From assembly GCA_050084985.1 (NCBI GenBank), contig JBITNC010000001.1, forward strand, positions 18,600,001 through 18,664,000: a DNA stretch of 64,000 nucleotides, written 5' to 3'. Of the stretch, positions 36,831-47,697 are shown one piece after another; within the stretch, counting starts at the first letter, position 1; every line of letters begins with the position of its first letter. The notes under the pieces are model-generated. The model saw only the letters and a list, made by a program, of their open reading frames with translations, had not been told where the DNA came from and searched no databases. The translations under genes were made by a program, and so were the position numbers. This stretch comes from Nageia nagi (taxonomy: Eukaryota; Pinophyta).

Positions 36831-37560
36831 TACTCAAGTTATTTGATTGCCAATGATGATGCATTAATGTTATGTATCTTCTCCATGACACTTGCTGATC
36901 AAGCAATAGATTGGTACAATAATTTGCCACAACATAGTATTTATTTATTTTCTCAATTGGCAAATATGTTCTTAGAACATTTTAGAATTAATATCAAAGA
37001 AAAATATTCTATCATGGATCTTGCGAAACTACAATAATTTCATGATGAATCAATCATAGAATTTATTTCATGATGGAGGGTCATACTAACTAATATGCCT
37101 TATACTTTATCTCAAGAAGAGTTGGTTAAATTATTTAGTCAAAATTGTTTAAGGCCTATTGCTAGTATATTACAATTTCAACAACATAGAACCTTCGAAG
37201 AAGCTATTACCCAAGTAATTGTAATCGAGAAAGTAAAAATCTAGGATGATAAAATAAATATTAACAATCAAGAAAGGGATCAAAGATCAAAATAAATGTT
37301 TACACCTTTACCGAAATCTCTTTTTGATATTTTGAATAAATTATGTGATCATCAAATTATTAACTTTCCTATTATAAAACCAGAAAATCCTAAAGCAAAA
37401 GAAAGCAAATGGTATAACAAAAAAGAGTTTTGTAATTATCATCGTCAAAAGGTCATGATACAAATAATTGTATAATGTTAAAAGATAAAATTCAAGATTT
37501 AATCAATGATGGTAAGTTGGAAGTGGATAATATTATTTCTATTTCAAATCAAAATTTAGG
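36730..37560 (+). pseudogene. Element C gag core
   Basis: IESFKGKEDPKEHLR leads into the capsid-like block at 36843-37037 with SMTLADQAIDWYNNLP and FSQLANMFLEHFR, the standard Ty3/gypsy Gag helices (the Trp and the LxxxFLxxF pattern). The Tat-type Cys/His motif follows near 37430-37500: FCNYHRQK in one frame and GHDTNNCIMLKDKIQDLI in the next, so a one-base shift near 37450 splits it. Stops occur at about 36823 and 37036. Gag would build the particle. Confidence 0.65.
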
Positions 37561-37705
37561 AATTTGTCAGAACTCACTTACTCCATATCAAGTAAATACT
37601 ATAAACATTCTACCTAGTTATAATCAAAGGATATGTACTTTGAATCAAATTAAGAAACAACAACAATAGTTAAAAATCTCATTTATAAAAATATCCTTAT
37701 TCAAG

Positions 37706-38185
37706 TTGTTACACCAATCTAAAACTTATAAGGATGCTATGAATCAAATACTTCAAGAAATTGAAATAGATGTAAGTAGTCCTAAAATTTTTATTTCATT
37801 AATTGAAAATAGTAAAACAAGCATACAACCCATAATTTCCTTTTATGATTATGAGATAAAACCAAATAATAGACCTCAAGGATTAGATCCTCCTCTACAT
37901 ATCATCGGTAAAATAGATAGTAAAGTTTTTAAGAGAATATTAATATATGAAGGATCAAATATCAATATCATGTCTATATTAGCATATCAAAAGTTGAATC
38001 TTCCCTTATCTTATATTTCTGCACCATCTTTGAAAATAAAGGCATTCAACAATACCTTATGTTCAATAATAGGATCAATAGTATTACCCATCATTATCAG
38101 ATCCAAGACAATACAAACATCGCTACATGTTATTGAAGGAGATATCCAACAATATAATACTCTTTTAAAAAGACCATGGATTTGA
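37706..38185 (+). pseudogene. Element C aspartic protease with lost active-site Asp
   Basis: A 159-codon clean frame. The retropepsin loop reads ILIYEGSNINIM (about 37940-37975), where relatives have Asp before the Glu/Gly-Ser; a single G-to-T change gives Tyr. The rest of the fold is visible: strands from LHIIGKIDSKVFKRI to LPIIIRSKTIQTSLHV and the terminal TLLKRPWI, matching the usual LLGRPWI. Without the Asp it cannot cleave. The frame ends with TGA directly after this motif. Confidence 0.65.
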
Positions 38186-38188
38186 GAA

Positions 38189-38995
38189 ATGGAATGTGTT
38201 CCATTTACATTACATGATTGTCTAAAATACATTCATGAGGGTATAGTCCATTGTGTTCTAAGAGATGAAAATCCATACTCACATTACAACATTACACAAC
38301 GATCAAAGACAAAATTCAACATAGAAAATTTAAAAACAAAAACAACATCTATTTCTATTAAAGGACTATTTCAAACCATGCCGATTTCATATTGTATTTT
38401 TAGAGAACTTACCCCCTTAGATAAGATATGTTTGAGTTATGAAAGTCCTATTCAACATGGGCATCATTATAAAAATAAGATATGTGAAGTAAAATCTAAA
38501 GAGGATTATGTACATGAGATCCAACCATTAGAACAATTTGAAATGATGTTCAATAATATGATGAAAGAAAAATCAAGGCCTAAGTGGATCAAAATGATCT
38601 ATTTTTACAAAAAATATAAACCAACATATATTCCACCTAAACCTCCATGGGTTCCTCGTTGCTTGTCTCCAACATTAGGTTTCAATGTTCAACACTTAAA
38701 GATATCTAATTTCACATCCTATGATTCCTTGGGAAATCAAAACATCGATGCTTTAGAAAAGAAACAAAATAATGAGAACCTAAATTTTATGCCATTATTA
38801 AAGCTTAAATCACAAATTATTCAACACTTATATTATAAACAATGGGTTATATTAACTGAGATAAAGAAATTTCATGACAAGTTATGTAATTATATTAAGC
38901 ATGAATATTTTATTTTCCATAACCAATTCGGGCATGATACTGATCAATGTCATCAATTGAAGCATGTATATCAAGATTTAATAGATGATGGATGA
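38189..38995 (+). pseudogene. Element C protease-RT linker ORF with a second Cys/His motif
   Basis: A 268-codon clean frame 3 bases after the protease stop and in the next frame. Its start (VPFTLHDCLKYIHEG, with HCV...NPY) matches text that follows protease in plant Tat-type polyproteins. PPKPPWVPRCLSP is mid-way. The end, near 38880-38995, reads CNYIKHEYFIFHNQFGHDT then DQCHQLKHVYQDLIDDG, which resembles the Cys/His motif of gag upstream. RT is not found after it. This is the longest intact frame of the element. Confidence 0.5.
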
Positions 38996-38998
38996 TTT

Positions 38999-41900
38999 GA
39001 GGTGGATATACCTTTAATGATAGATCCTAATTTACTTCATCTATTATCAATGCATTCATTTAGTATATTAATATATTATACACAATCAAATGATGATAGA
39101 TCATGTTGGTCACATTGGGGCAATCATCTTTCATCATATTTTTTGCTTCCTTGTATTTCACATCCTTCACACTAGAGGATTCATCCTTCTCCTAGTTAAC
39201 TATAATTGCTTATCATAAAAATGAAAAAACCTAAAAATTATAAGAACTAAAAAAATAAAAAATTCTATAAAAGAACAAAATTATATGTATATATGCATAC
39301 TAAGAAATTACATTTCTAAACATCTTAGCTATTGAATGTACCCCCCTATGTATCTATACCATATAATTGTGTTCATTTTCTTTTTTCCATTACTTTTATG
39401 TCACAAAACTATTAAGTGTCAAACAAGATGATGCTAGTAACTTACCAAGATGTGTGTACAAATCATACATCCATCCACATATTATTCATATATATAATTG
39501 TATGTATAAATAAAGAAGTAGTTTATGAATATAATATTCATATTTGATTTTATCAAAATATCTTTTGCAAAGTTTTTGAAACTTGTGATGATAAACAAAT
39601 ATAACTATGATACATCTTCAGGATATTATGAACTCAGACACATTTTCACATTTTAAAATCTCAAAACAATCAAAAGCTAGATGTTCCTTGAGCATGATTT
39701 CAAGTGTTTATTATCCTATTATTTCGCTTCATCCTGAACCCAAGAAATAGGATAGAGAAAAAAAGAATAGGAAAAAAGAAAATATAAAAAACAAAAAATA
39801 TTTATATAGATAGAAAAAAGATTCAAAAGAGATTAAAAGAAAAAAATATGTAATAGATAGAAAAATGATTCAAAAAAAATTATTATAAATATATATGTAG
39901 AATTCTTGGGTTATTACAATATTCTCTATCGAGGCTATGGATGCCTAATTGGCAATAGAGCAAGGTTGTAATAGGATCTAGGGGTAAGTCCTCATTGGAG
40001 CTATGGAAGCTCATTTGGCAGTGAGGTATACCTTACGAAGTGGTGACATGTCCAGTCCCTATGATGGACCATTGTACTCTCATATGGATGAATCAACTTA
40101 CATATTTTATGCTCTTGAAACATTAATTTTGCGAGCATCAAGAGAAGGGAATAAATATCATTGCACACACATGAGTTCATAGTAAACTTATGTGTATTAT
40201 AACCTTGTTTTATATCATCTCTAATAGATGAAACCAAAATAAAATATTATTTGATGAATTTAATATTGAATGTCTTATTTATTACACTTCTCTATTATAT
40301 TATTCATTCATTCCACCTAACAATATATATATTATTATTATAAGCCTAGTGAGTTACTAGTATCTTATGTTTGACATCCAGATAGTTATATCATTCATTC
40401 ATTCATTCATTTATCCATTTTTCATGACTATAATTTCACAAATTCATACATCCCTATATCCACTTTTATGGGTTGATAAATTCGAGGTGCTTCCACATTC
40501 GTTGGAAAAAAGAGCAAGTACTTTCTCTCCCCATCAATATGGGAGTCAATATTATTATTATTAAAACCTCTTGCTTCTACTCTTATCTACAAGTTTAAGA
40601 AAGAAATTACTTCTAGTAGATTGATAGAAGTCAACCCTAGAACATTGTTATATTTCATTGGTTCCATTATTCTTGGGATTGAGAATAAGAAATTATTCTT
40701 CCCATAGGGATTGGAACTCGATGTTCCCTCCTTACCACATTTCATTGACATCCCTAGAACATTGTGAAATTTTATAGCTTCCATTATTCTTTAGGATCAA
40801 GAGCAAGTAATTTCTCTTCCCTTTGAATTAAAAGTCAATGTTCTCTTTTTCGTTACAATCATTACCATCAACCCATAAACTAATGTGTTATACCATATCC
40901 TATACCCCTTATAAATAAAATAATTTAAATAGCTAAGTTTGGTAAGTGATGCAATCTAATAATGTAATTTTAGTTTTATTTTTATCATAAGAATTAAAAA
41001 ATATGCAATAAATATAAAATTTAATATTCTTATCTAACAGAAAATAAATAACAATCCCATCATGAATCCTTGATGGGGGGAAATCAACATCCTTTCCTTG
41101 ATCATGACTCCTTGATGAGGCATCATTAATATTAAATATTCAAGATCTAAAATCCATAAAATACATTTGAAAAAATTAAAATTTGTATTTTACCATAACC
41201 ATTATGTTGTGTTTCAAAAAATTAAAAAATAAAAAATAAAAAAAATCAATCAAAATAATTGTTCAATTTTGAGAGATGCCATAACACTGCTATGTGGCAT
41301 GTCAAAGTAAGCCCACTAACTAGCAAAAATGATTCTAAGTGTCTTAAAGATATATAATCATAAATCTTACTCCAAGTTAAAATTTGAACAATTAATATCA
41401 TGAATAATATTAGTTAACTTATAAATGTCATTACTTATAGTTATTATATTTTTTCAATATACTTATTATTATGTTTTAAATATTATTTTTTGTTGCCTCC
41501 ACCATCTAGAGAGATGCCACATCATAGCTATATGACACATTGATGTAAGCCCATGGCAATCATGGTTTTAAGTCTCTTAAGAAATGAGTAACAAAGATAA
41601 TAATATGCATTTTTATCATCTATCGTTGTGTCAACCTTTTTCATCACCTTTGCTATAAACTTGATTTTTCCTTATCATATCAATGATTGAGGAGAAATTT
41701 TATTACTTAGGCTTTGTGCAACTTAATAATTTTTGATCTTAAATAGATATCTTTCAACAATATTTGCAAAAGACTAATTAATAGTCAAAAATCAAAAATT
41801 GAATCCTTATTCATCTTAAAGGGAGCCATAATGCTAAAATCAACATCATGCTTGAAGTAAGACTATGATCACATAGCACAAACATGATTGCAACTCTTTT

Positions 41901-43127
41901 AAGATGTACCTCAACTAAGTGCAAAACATTATCAATTGCAAAATCAAAAGTTATATACCTATTCATGAATTGGGGCAATTATGGTTGTCTATAACATAAA
42001 AAAGGAAAATTACTTTCAACATCAATAATACCATGAAAATTAGATACTTGTATATACTTAATATTAATAAAACATACACATGATTGTTAATCATTTTAAC
42101 AGCCAACTTGGGTTTTCTTTTTTTTGCCTCAATATTTGAAGGAGAATACACTCGACTTTCTTAATATAAAAAGCTTAATCATGGAAATGCATGATTCTAA
42201 TGAATTTTACAAAAGATTATCATGAAACCCATGTTGATGGCATAGAGAGAAGAATAATCAAAATTAGTTATATGTGTAAAATAAGCTTCTTATCATGTAT
42301 TCTTTATTCTTTTTTCCACAATTATAAACAACTTAAAAAAATGATGAAAAATTGAAAAAATGAGTTCTTAAATCTCTTCCTCACATAAAATTAGCTTAAG
42401 ATTGTGATAAAAATATAAAAACACTTGAAATGCCCATACTCAAAAATCTGAATGAAATATTTGTGCTTAGGGTCCCTTATGAGGTAACATTAGGAAAATT
42501 ATCTTTCGTACCTCACACAACACACACACACATATATAACCTTAAAAATTGAAAAAATGTGTCAAAGACAAAATAGAAATAAGTTTTTCTCTTATTGACT
42601 TGATCCAAAGCCAAATATTTTGAGAAGACCTAAAACTCTTGAGTATCTTTGAATTCGAAAAATAACCCTTCTTTTAATAGAGAAAAGAAGGATGAGTTTG
42701 GATATGATTAAAATTTTTGGATGAACTTTTGTATAAGATCATAAAGTAACCCACTTGTTGGGACAAAATCAGAATGATCGAAGCTTTGTATTCACAAGGG
42801 AGATTCTTTATCATATGCTAGCTATGAAATATGCCTAATAGCTAAACTCCATCCATATCCAACCAACATAGCACAACATTATAATGATAACTACCCAAAT
42901 TATGCCTTGCACTACAACCCTTATTGCTTTCAAAACATGTCAAATGCAAAAGAACAAAGAATAAATTTAGTCATAATCCAATCACTCAAATTTAGCTTAT
43001 TCATAGAGAATAAGTTAATTCAAAATCTTGACCCAAGGTCAAGAACACAAGTCTAAGACTTGATTGCACCCCCTCTCAGATAGGCAAAGTTTTTGAATTA
43101 CCTTCCACTTCTAACAATAGATAATTC
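38999..43127. repeat. Element C non-coding 3' region with several tandem-like repeats
   Basis: No pol domain is visible. Repeated text includes a pair near 39920-39965 and 39990-40030 (gagGCTATGGATGCC versus GAGCTATGGAAGCTC), a ~120-bp unit in the tract 40500-40860 (cctagaacattgt at 40638 and 40752, aagta/c-tttctctt near 40515 and 40806), an (ATTC)n run near 40393 and a looser unit with AGATGCCA...GTAAGCCCA near 41275 and 41510. Tandem repeats in the 3' region are common in Tat/Ogre elements. Confidence 0.55.
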
Positions 43128-43141
43128 AAAAAGGGGAAAAA
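43128..43141 (+). other. Polypurine tract of element C
   Basis: aaaaaggggaaaaa, all purine, ends at the base before the LTR start TGTAGACACC. Confidence 0.8.
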
Positions 43142-44210
43142 TGTAGACACCTAAAAACATAACTTTCAATTATGAGTCATGAAACATTAAATCAATCATG
43201 ATTCTTATCATAGGGGTCAACTATCAAATGCAAAATCATGGAATAATCATTAATTAGTTCAAAAATGATATATAATACTATTTAAAAGAGGTTTTAGAAA
43301 TAATTAAAAGGATATGTCTAAATCTTCTTCTTTTATTGATTTTATTACATTTTATTTATGTACTCTTCACCCTCTTTCCAATGCTTCAAATGATGAAGAA
43401 AATAGAGCTACAGTTTGTGAGTTATGGCCTTTTGAAAATTAGGTTAAAAATCATAATTCAAGCGCAATTATCGATGGTTTTGTCCAAACATCAATGATCG
43501 AATCCAATTGTTGATGCCTGATACTTGATCTCCATCAACCCTAAAACACATAAAATCAAGTTAAAAATAAAAAAATTGAAGCATTTGGGAAATAAAGCAA
43601 AGGATGAGTAATATCTTATCATCCCACACCTTCCCACTTTGGATTAGGATAATGAGAAGGCTAAATATGCATTTCCATATAGATTTTTCTTCCAAGAATG
43701 GCAACTTTGGTAGTTTCCAAGATCTATAAATAAGCCTTCAAAAGTGAAGCAGAAGGACCCAGATTGAATGCAACCTTACTATGCTAGAATACATTCAGAA
43801 TTTAGTAAGTAAATGCATTTCAATTTTCCATGCTTTCATACTTGTATTTTATTATACTTGCATACATTTTAAACTATGTGAGCAAGTATGTTTTTATGTG
43901 TTGTTTATGTATGTGCAAGATTTATAGGAACAACAACTAATTTGAGAAAAGAAGAGCCAAAGGAAAAGCAGAAAAAGAAACAATCAACATTATTCTCTTT
44001 CTTTTGTAGTCTTCATAAAACAATACTTGGAACTTGTAGACATTAGCAAATAAGGCCTCCAAGAGGCCCATATCATCTATTGTACTAAAGCCCTCCATGC
44101 ACGGTGAAATCTATAATCAAAATTAAGGTTTAATCATAAATAATAGAGAATGGTGTTGATTGTAATATATCTCATATTGTATGCATGTAGGGTTATTTTT
44201 TGAGTAAATA
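43142..44210 (+). repeat. 3' LTR of element C
   Basis: It starts TGTAGACACC and ends GAGTAAATA, where the terminal CA has become TA. It is homologous to 31752-32809. Confidence 0.85.
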
Positions 44211-44215
44211 ATATA

Positions 44216-45036
44216 AAATGATTCTTGAATAAGGGTGACCTTTCTCTAATGGTTGTTGGTGTTGTGGTGCCCTATTCTCATCATGTGCGAAATCCTTCTT
44301 TTGAGAGTGTACTTGCATTTGTACCCTTTGAGAATTTGGATGTATCTCTCTTACTTGTGTCACTTCATGCACTTCTCCTTTAGTCACCTCAATAAATTCT
44401 CAAAAACTCAATGCTTCCTTAATTTCTTATGGGAGGGTTGAGTAAACTTGAAATAACTTGCGCAAGGATGAGGTGAGTGCAATAGAGCCATGGGGAACTT
44501 CTTGACTAGTCGTTACCTCCTTCTCCTTCCCACATTTGCATTCTTTTTGATGAATTTTTCCCTTGTAATCAATCCTCACTATAAATGCCCTCCGTATATG
44601 AAAACCCTCATCTTGGCCTTCACAATGGTGATGTGATGACCACAACTCCTTACAACAAAAACAAACCCTGTAGTGTCCCAAAATTTTTTGAAGGAAATCT
44701 TGCTCATTGTTCATTCTTATAGATGCCATATTAATGCCTTAGTGCCAATGATTTGAGGGAGCCCTTGCATTTGGGAAAAGCCCCAAATGTTTTGCTTTAT
44801 GGCCCCAAAATGTGGACATATGCCTTCTAATGAGAGAATGGTGATGAAAGGCCTCTTCAAACATGAAATTGAGCCTCCCATAAAGCTCAACGAATTTTAC
44901 TCAAGTGATAATCTCCTTCTAAGGTGCCCAACAAACTCCTTTGAAGTGCTCAAGAGATCCTTAATCCCTCCTAATGTTTAACGTTCCACCTCCTTTTCTT
45001 GTATTCAAAATTTTGATCTCAAATTTGGTGTGTCCT
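44216..45036 (-). pseudogene. Element D gag-like segment with zinc motif
   Basis: The minus-strand frame 44729-44427 begins MASIRMNNEQDFLQ and contains CFCCKELWSSHHHC, a CX2C...HX4C-like pattern such as the gypsy nucleocapsid knuckle. A second frame (44387-44216) is hydrophilic and ends at the TSD of element C. The capsid core is not recognisable. 44750-45036 looks like untranslated or decayed sequence and ends at the TSD of element E. The order on the minus strand (this, then protease at 31.7 kb) shows the two blocks belonged together before C inserted. Confidence 0.5.
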
Positions 45037-45295
45037 TGTTGGAATTTTGACTCCATAATATGTGTTTTTGCAATGTTCTGGAATAAATCCACCTATGATA
45101 GAGATCGCCACCAATCACCACCAATCGCCACTGATTGCCACTGATCACCATCAATTTTTGCCGATCGTCATTGCTGCCGATCGCCACTGATCGTTGCCGA
45201 TCCCATAAGATCGCTGTCAATCGTTGTGTAGAGAAAATGATAGTGTGCGGGTAGAATGAGTTTGTTTTTGTAACAACTTTCTTATTATTGATTGT
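45037..45295 (+). repeat. 5' LTR of element E, left part
   Basis: It matches 55635-55903 of the 3' LTR and ends with attgt, the target site of element F. A tract of GATCGCCACC/CCGATC-type words (45103-45225) forms a short irregular tandem repeat. Confidence 0.9.
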
Positions 45296-47311
45296 TATTG
45301 ATTAGGATTGTGTAATATATGCACTGTGAACAATCTTAACCAAAGTAAATCAAGAACAGACTATAGTAGCAGTCTGATCTCCGGAGAAGGCCAGTTCCTT
45401 ATCTATTGGGCATAGAAAAAGTAATAGGAAAGGAAATAAAAGAGTAGAGTGCGAGGAATTCAGGCAAAAGGGTTAGGGTAACAGGAAAGAAATAAAAGGA
45501 GTAGAGTGCAAGGAATTCAAGCAAAAGGGTTAGGGTAACAGGAAAGAAATAAAAGGAGTAGAGTGCGAGGAATTTAAGCAAAAGGGTTAGGGTAACAGGA
45601 AAGAAATAAAAGGAGTAGAGTGCGAGGAATTCAAGCCAAAAGGGTTAGGGTAATAGGAAAGAAATAAAAGGAGTAGAGTGCGAGGAATTTAAGCAAAAGG
45701 GTTAGGGTAACAGGAAAGAAATAAAAGGAGTAGAGTGCGAGGAATTTAAGCAAAAAGGCTTAGGGTAACAAGAGAGAAAGCAAAGGTGGATCACTAGTTC
45801 GGCGCGGGCTTTCATAGTGCATGAAACCTTGGCCTGAATCTAGTGTAGTAGCTACGGTACAAGCTCTCACTCTCTAATAGTTTCCCAGCTTTACTCTACC
45901 ATGTAGTAGACACAGTTATACTAGCAACCCGCAATTATCATTTAGGAAACAAGCCAAGCTGCCACGATGTAACCAAATTAAGAATGACAATTACGAGTGC
46001 TAGACAAGAAAGGTCAAGATGGCATCATATTACTGATAAAAACTACAGGTCTTCGAGAACAAATGTAAAGAGTAATACTAGGCTTCCGAACCCTTCTTCC
46101 ACTTTATTTTCATATACTTATACTACAGTAATAGCAGTTACAAGATTTGCAGAACAGAAACATTTACAAAATGGCTTAAAGATTCTAGCCTTCTTTTAAC
46201 TGATATTACCTACATACGTCACTTGGCAGAATATTACAAAAATGGGCAAGATTGCAGATGATACGCTTCTTGACAACTATGATCTGACCTTTTGCTGGCC
46301 TCATCTCTACATTCTGGAATGCTCTGTTCATCTCGTTCCGGCTATTTGATCACTCTTTACTGACCTCATCACTTCCGGGACCTGGGCTTTTCCATAATTG
46401 AGCTTTATCATTTCTTCTGTGACATCATCATTTCATTTTCAAAATGCTTTACTCACTGACTCTGGGCCTTTTGATTTCCCTTGCTGACCTCATCATCTCC
46501 GGGACCCAGTTTCATTCAAAAATGAGAACGTTGTTCTCTCCGTGACGTCATCTCTATGCTTCCGGAATGCTCTACTCACTTTCTCCAGAACCTAGTTTTT
46601 TCAACAACTAAGCTTTTATCATTTCATTCCGAAATGTTTAATCTACTGACTCTGGCTTTTTTAATCACCCCTTGCTAACCTCATCACTTTGGAAACCTGG
46701 TCTTTACCAAAATGTGACTGTCTCATACTCTGCGACATCATCATTTCATTCCAGAACGCTTTACTTCTAGAACACTTATTTTATGGGGCTCTAGCTTCTT
46801 TGATCATTCCTCACTGACCTCATCACTTCCGAGCTCCAGTTTTGGGTTAAGGCCCAGAATTGCTGATGTCATCTCTATGCTTCTGGAATGTTTTACTCAC
46901 TGACTCCGGCTTCTCAATTTCCCTTGCTGACCTCATCACTTTCGGAACCTGATTTTGTTGTCATCTTCTACTTTTGGAAATGTTTTACTCACTTTCTCTG
47001 AAACTTGGGCCTTTCCACAATGAGCTTTTATCATCATTCCGGAATGCTTTATCCACTGACTCCGATTTTTTAATCACCCCTTGCTGACATCATCATTTTT
47101 GGAACCTAGTTTTTTGCCAAAATGTGACTATCTTATCCTCTGTGACATCATCATCTTATTCTGGAATGTTTTACTTCTGGAACACTTAACTTTCAGGCTC
47201 CGACTTCTTTATCTGCTCCAGAAAAACTCCTGAGGATCTTAAAATGAGCTCATGATTGCAAGTACAGTACACCGGGGCTTTAATAAAGAGTTTATTATGT
47301 ATGAATATACA
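45296..47311 (-). repeat. 3' LTR of element F (2016 bp)
   Basis: Plus-strand ends are TATTGATTAGG (TG changed to TA) and GAATATACA. It contains a 57-bp minisatellite near 45420-45780 and a long series of TGACCTCATCA-like motifs from 46350 to 47160. It is homologous to 49099-51113. Confidence 0.9.
45420..45780. repeat. 57-bp minisatellite in the LTR of F (left copy)
   Basis: About six units built on gggttagggtaacaggaaag, then aaataaaaggagtagagtgc and gaggaattcaagcaaaa. The spacing between the first two GGGTTAGGG words (45470 and 45527) is 57 bp. Because 57 is a multiple of three, a repeated peptide frame appears on the minus strand; it is not a gene. Confidence 0.9.
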
Positions 47312-47329
47312 TTATGGCGACCTCTGAGG

Positions 47330-47540
47330 GAAAATTTTACCTTTATGAAAGAGGAATTTAGAACCAGTCTAAAAAAATAATACCAAAGCATTTCACTACT
47401 ACATAGGGTCCGGAACCACATGGATTCGAATTTTTTTTTTTTTTTTAAAGAGTAATGTCCTCATCCCATTTCAATGCTAAATCTCCTTCTCTGAAAGTAT
47501 CTGGAGTTGATTTTCGACCGTCGAACCACCTTTTACTATT
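47330..47540 (-). pseudogene. Element F integrase C-terminal tail
   Basis: The minus strand reads TFREGDLALKWDED near 47500-47460 and GSGPYVVVKCFG near 47405-47370, the GDLVLxW and GPY/F motifs of the gypsy integrase C-terminal domain. A run of about 20 A on the minus strand and stops interrupt it. It lies straight after gag, showing an internal deletion of most of pol. Confidence 0.65.
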
Positions 47541-47697
47541 TCATTTTTCTCTAGAGGTCTTGATATGATTGATTCTAGAGCTCTTTTGGGGTTCAACTTT
47601 TCTTTTAGAATACCAGAGACTAGGGGTTTTTCCTTGATCTTGTTTCCATAGCAAAACCTCCTATACCCGCTGGTGTAAAATTCCTCAGGTTCACATC

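Larger units (their letters stand above)
31752..44210 (+). mobile_element. Element C: Tat-like gag-protease LTR element inserted in D
   Basis: LTRs of 1058 and 1069 bp (31752-32809, 43142-44210) match along their length. The flanks atgta (31747-31751) and atata (44211-44215) form a TSD with one change. A PBS follows the left LTR and a purine tract precedes the right one. The interior has a long leader with tandem repeats, an acidic N-terminal ORF, gag, a protease remnant and a linker ORF, then 4 kb of non-coding repeats. No RT, RNase H or integrase is readable, so the copy is non-autonomous. The gag/protease style, the PBS and the repeat-rich 3' region fit the plant Tat lineage. Confidence 0.85.

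Noticed and set aside
40393-40412. ATTC microsatellite
   Set aside because: About five short units; too small to be of note beyond the repeat-rich tail of element C.
45399-45581. Open frame with a repeated 19-residue peptide on the minus strand (also 49202-49384)
   Set aside because: It is the translation of the 57-bp minisatellite in the LTR of F; the unit length is a multiple of three, so an open frame arises by itself.
45470-45780. Telomere-like GGGTTAGGGT words
   Set aside because: One word per 57-bp unit, not a tandem TTTAGGG/TTAGGG run; it is part of an LTR minisatellite and not an interstitial telomere.
47315-47330. TGGCGACCTCTGAGGG right after the left LTR of F, which looks like a plus-strand PBS
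   Set aside because: Gag and the integrase tail are on the minus strand and a better PBS (TGGCACGCCCGGTGGGAC) lies at the other LTR, so F is minus-oriented and this resemblance is likely chance.
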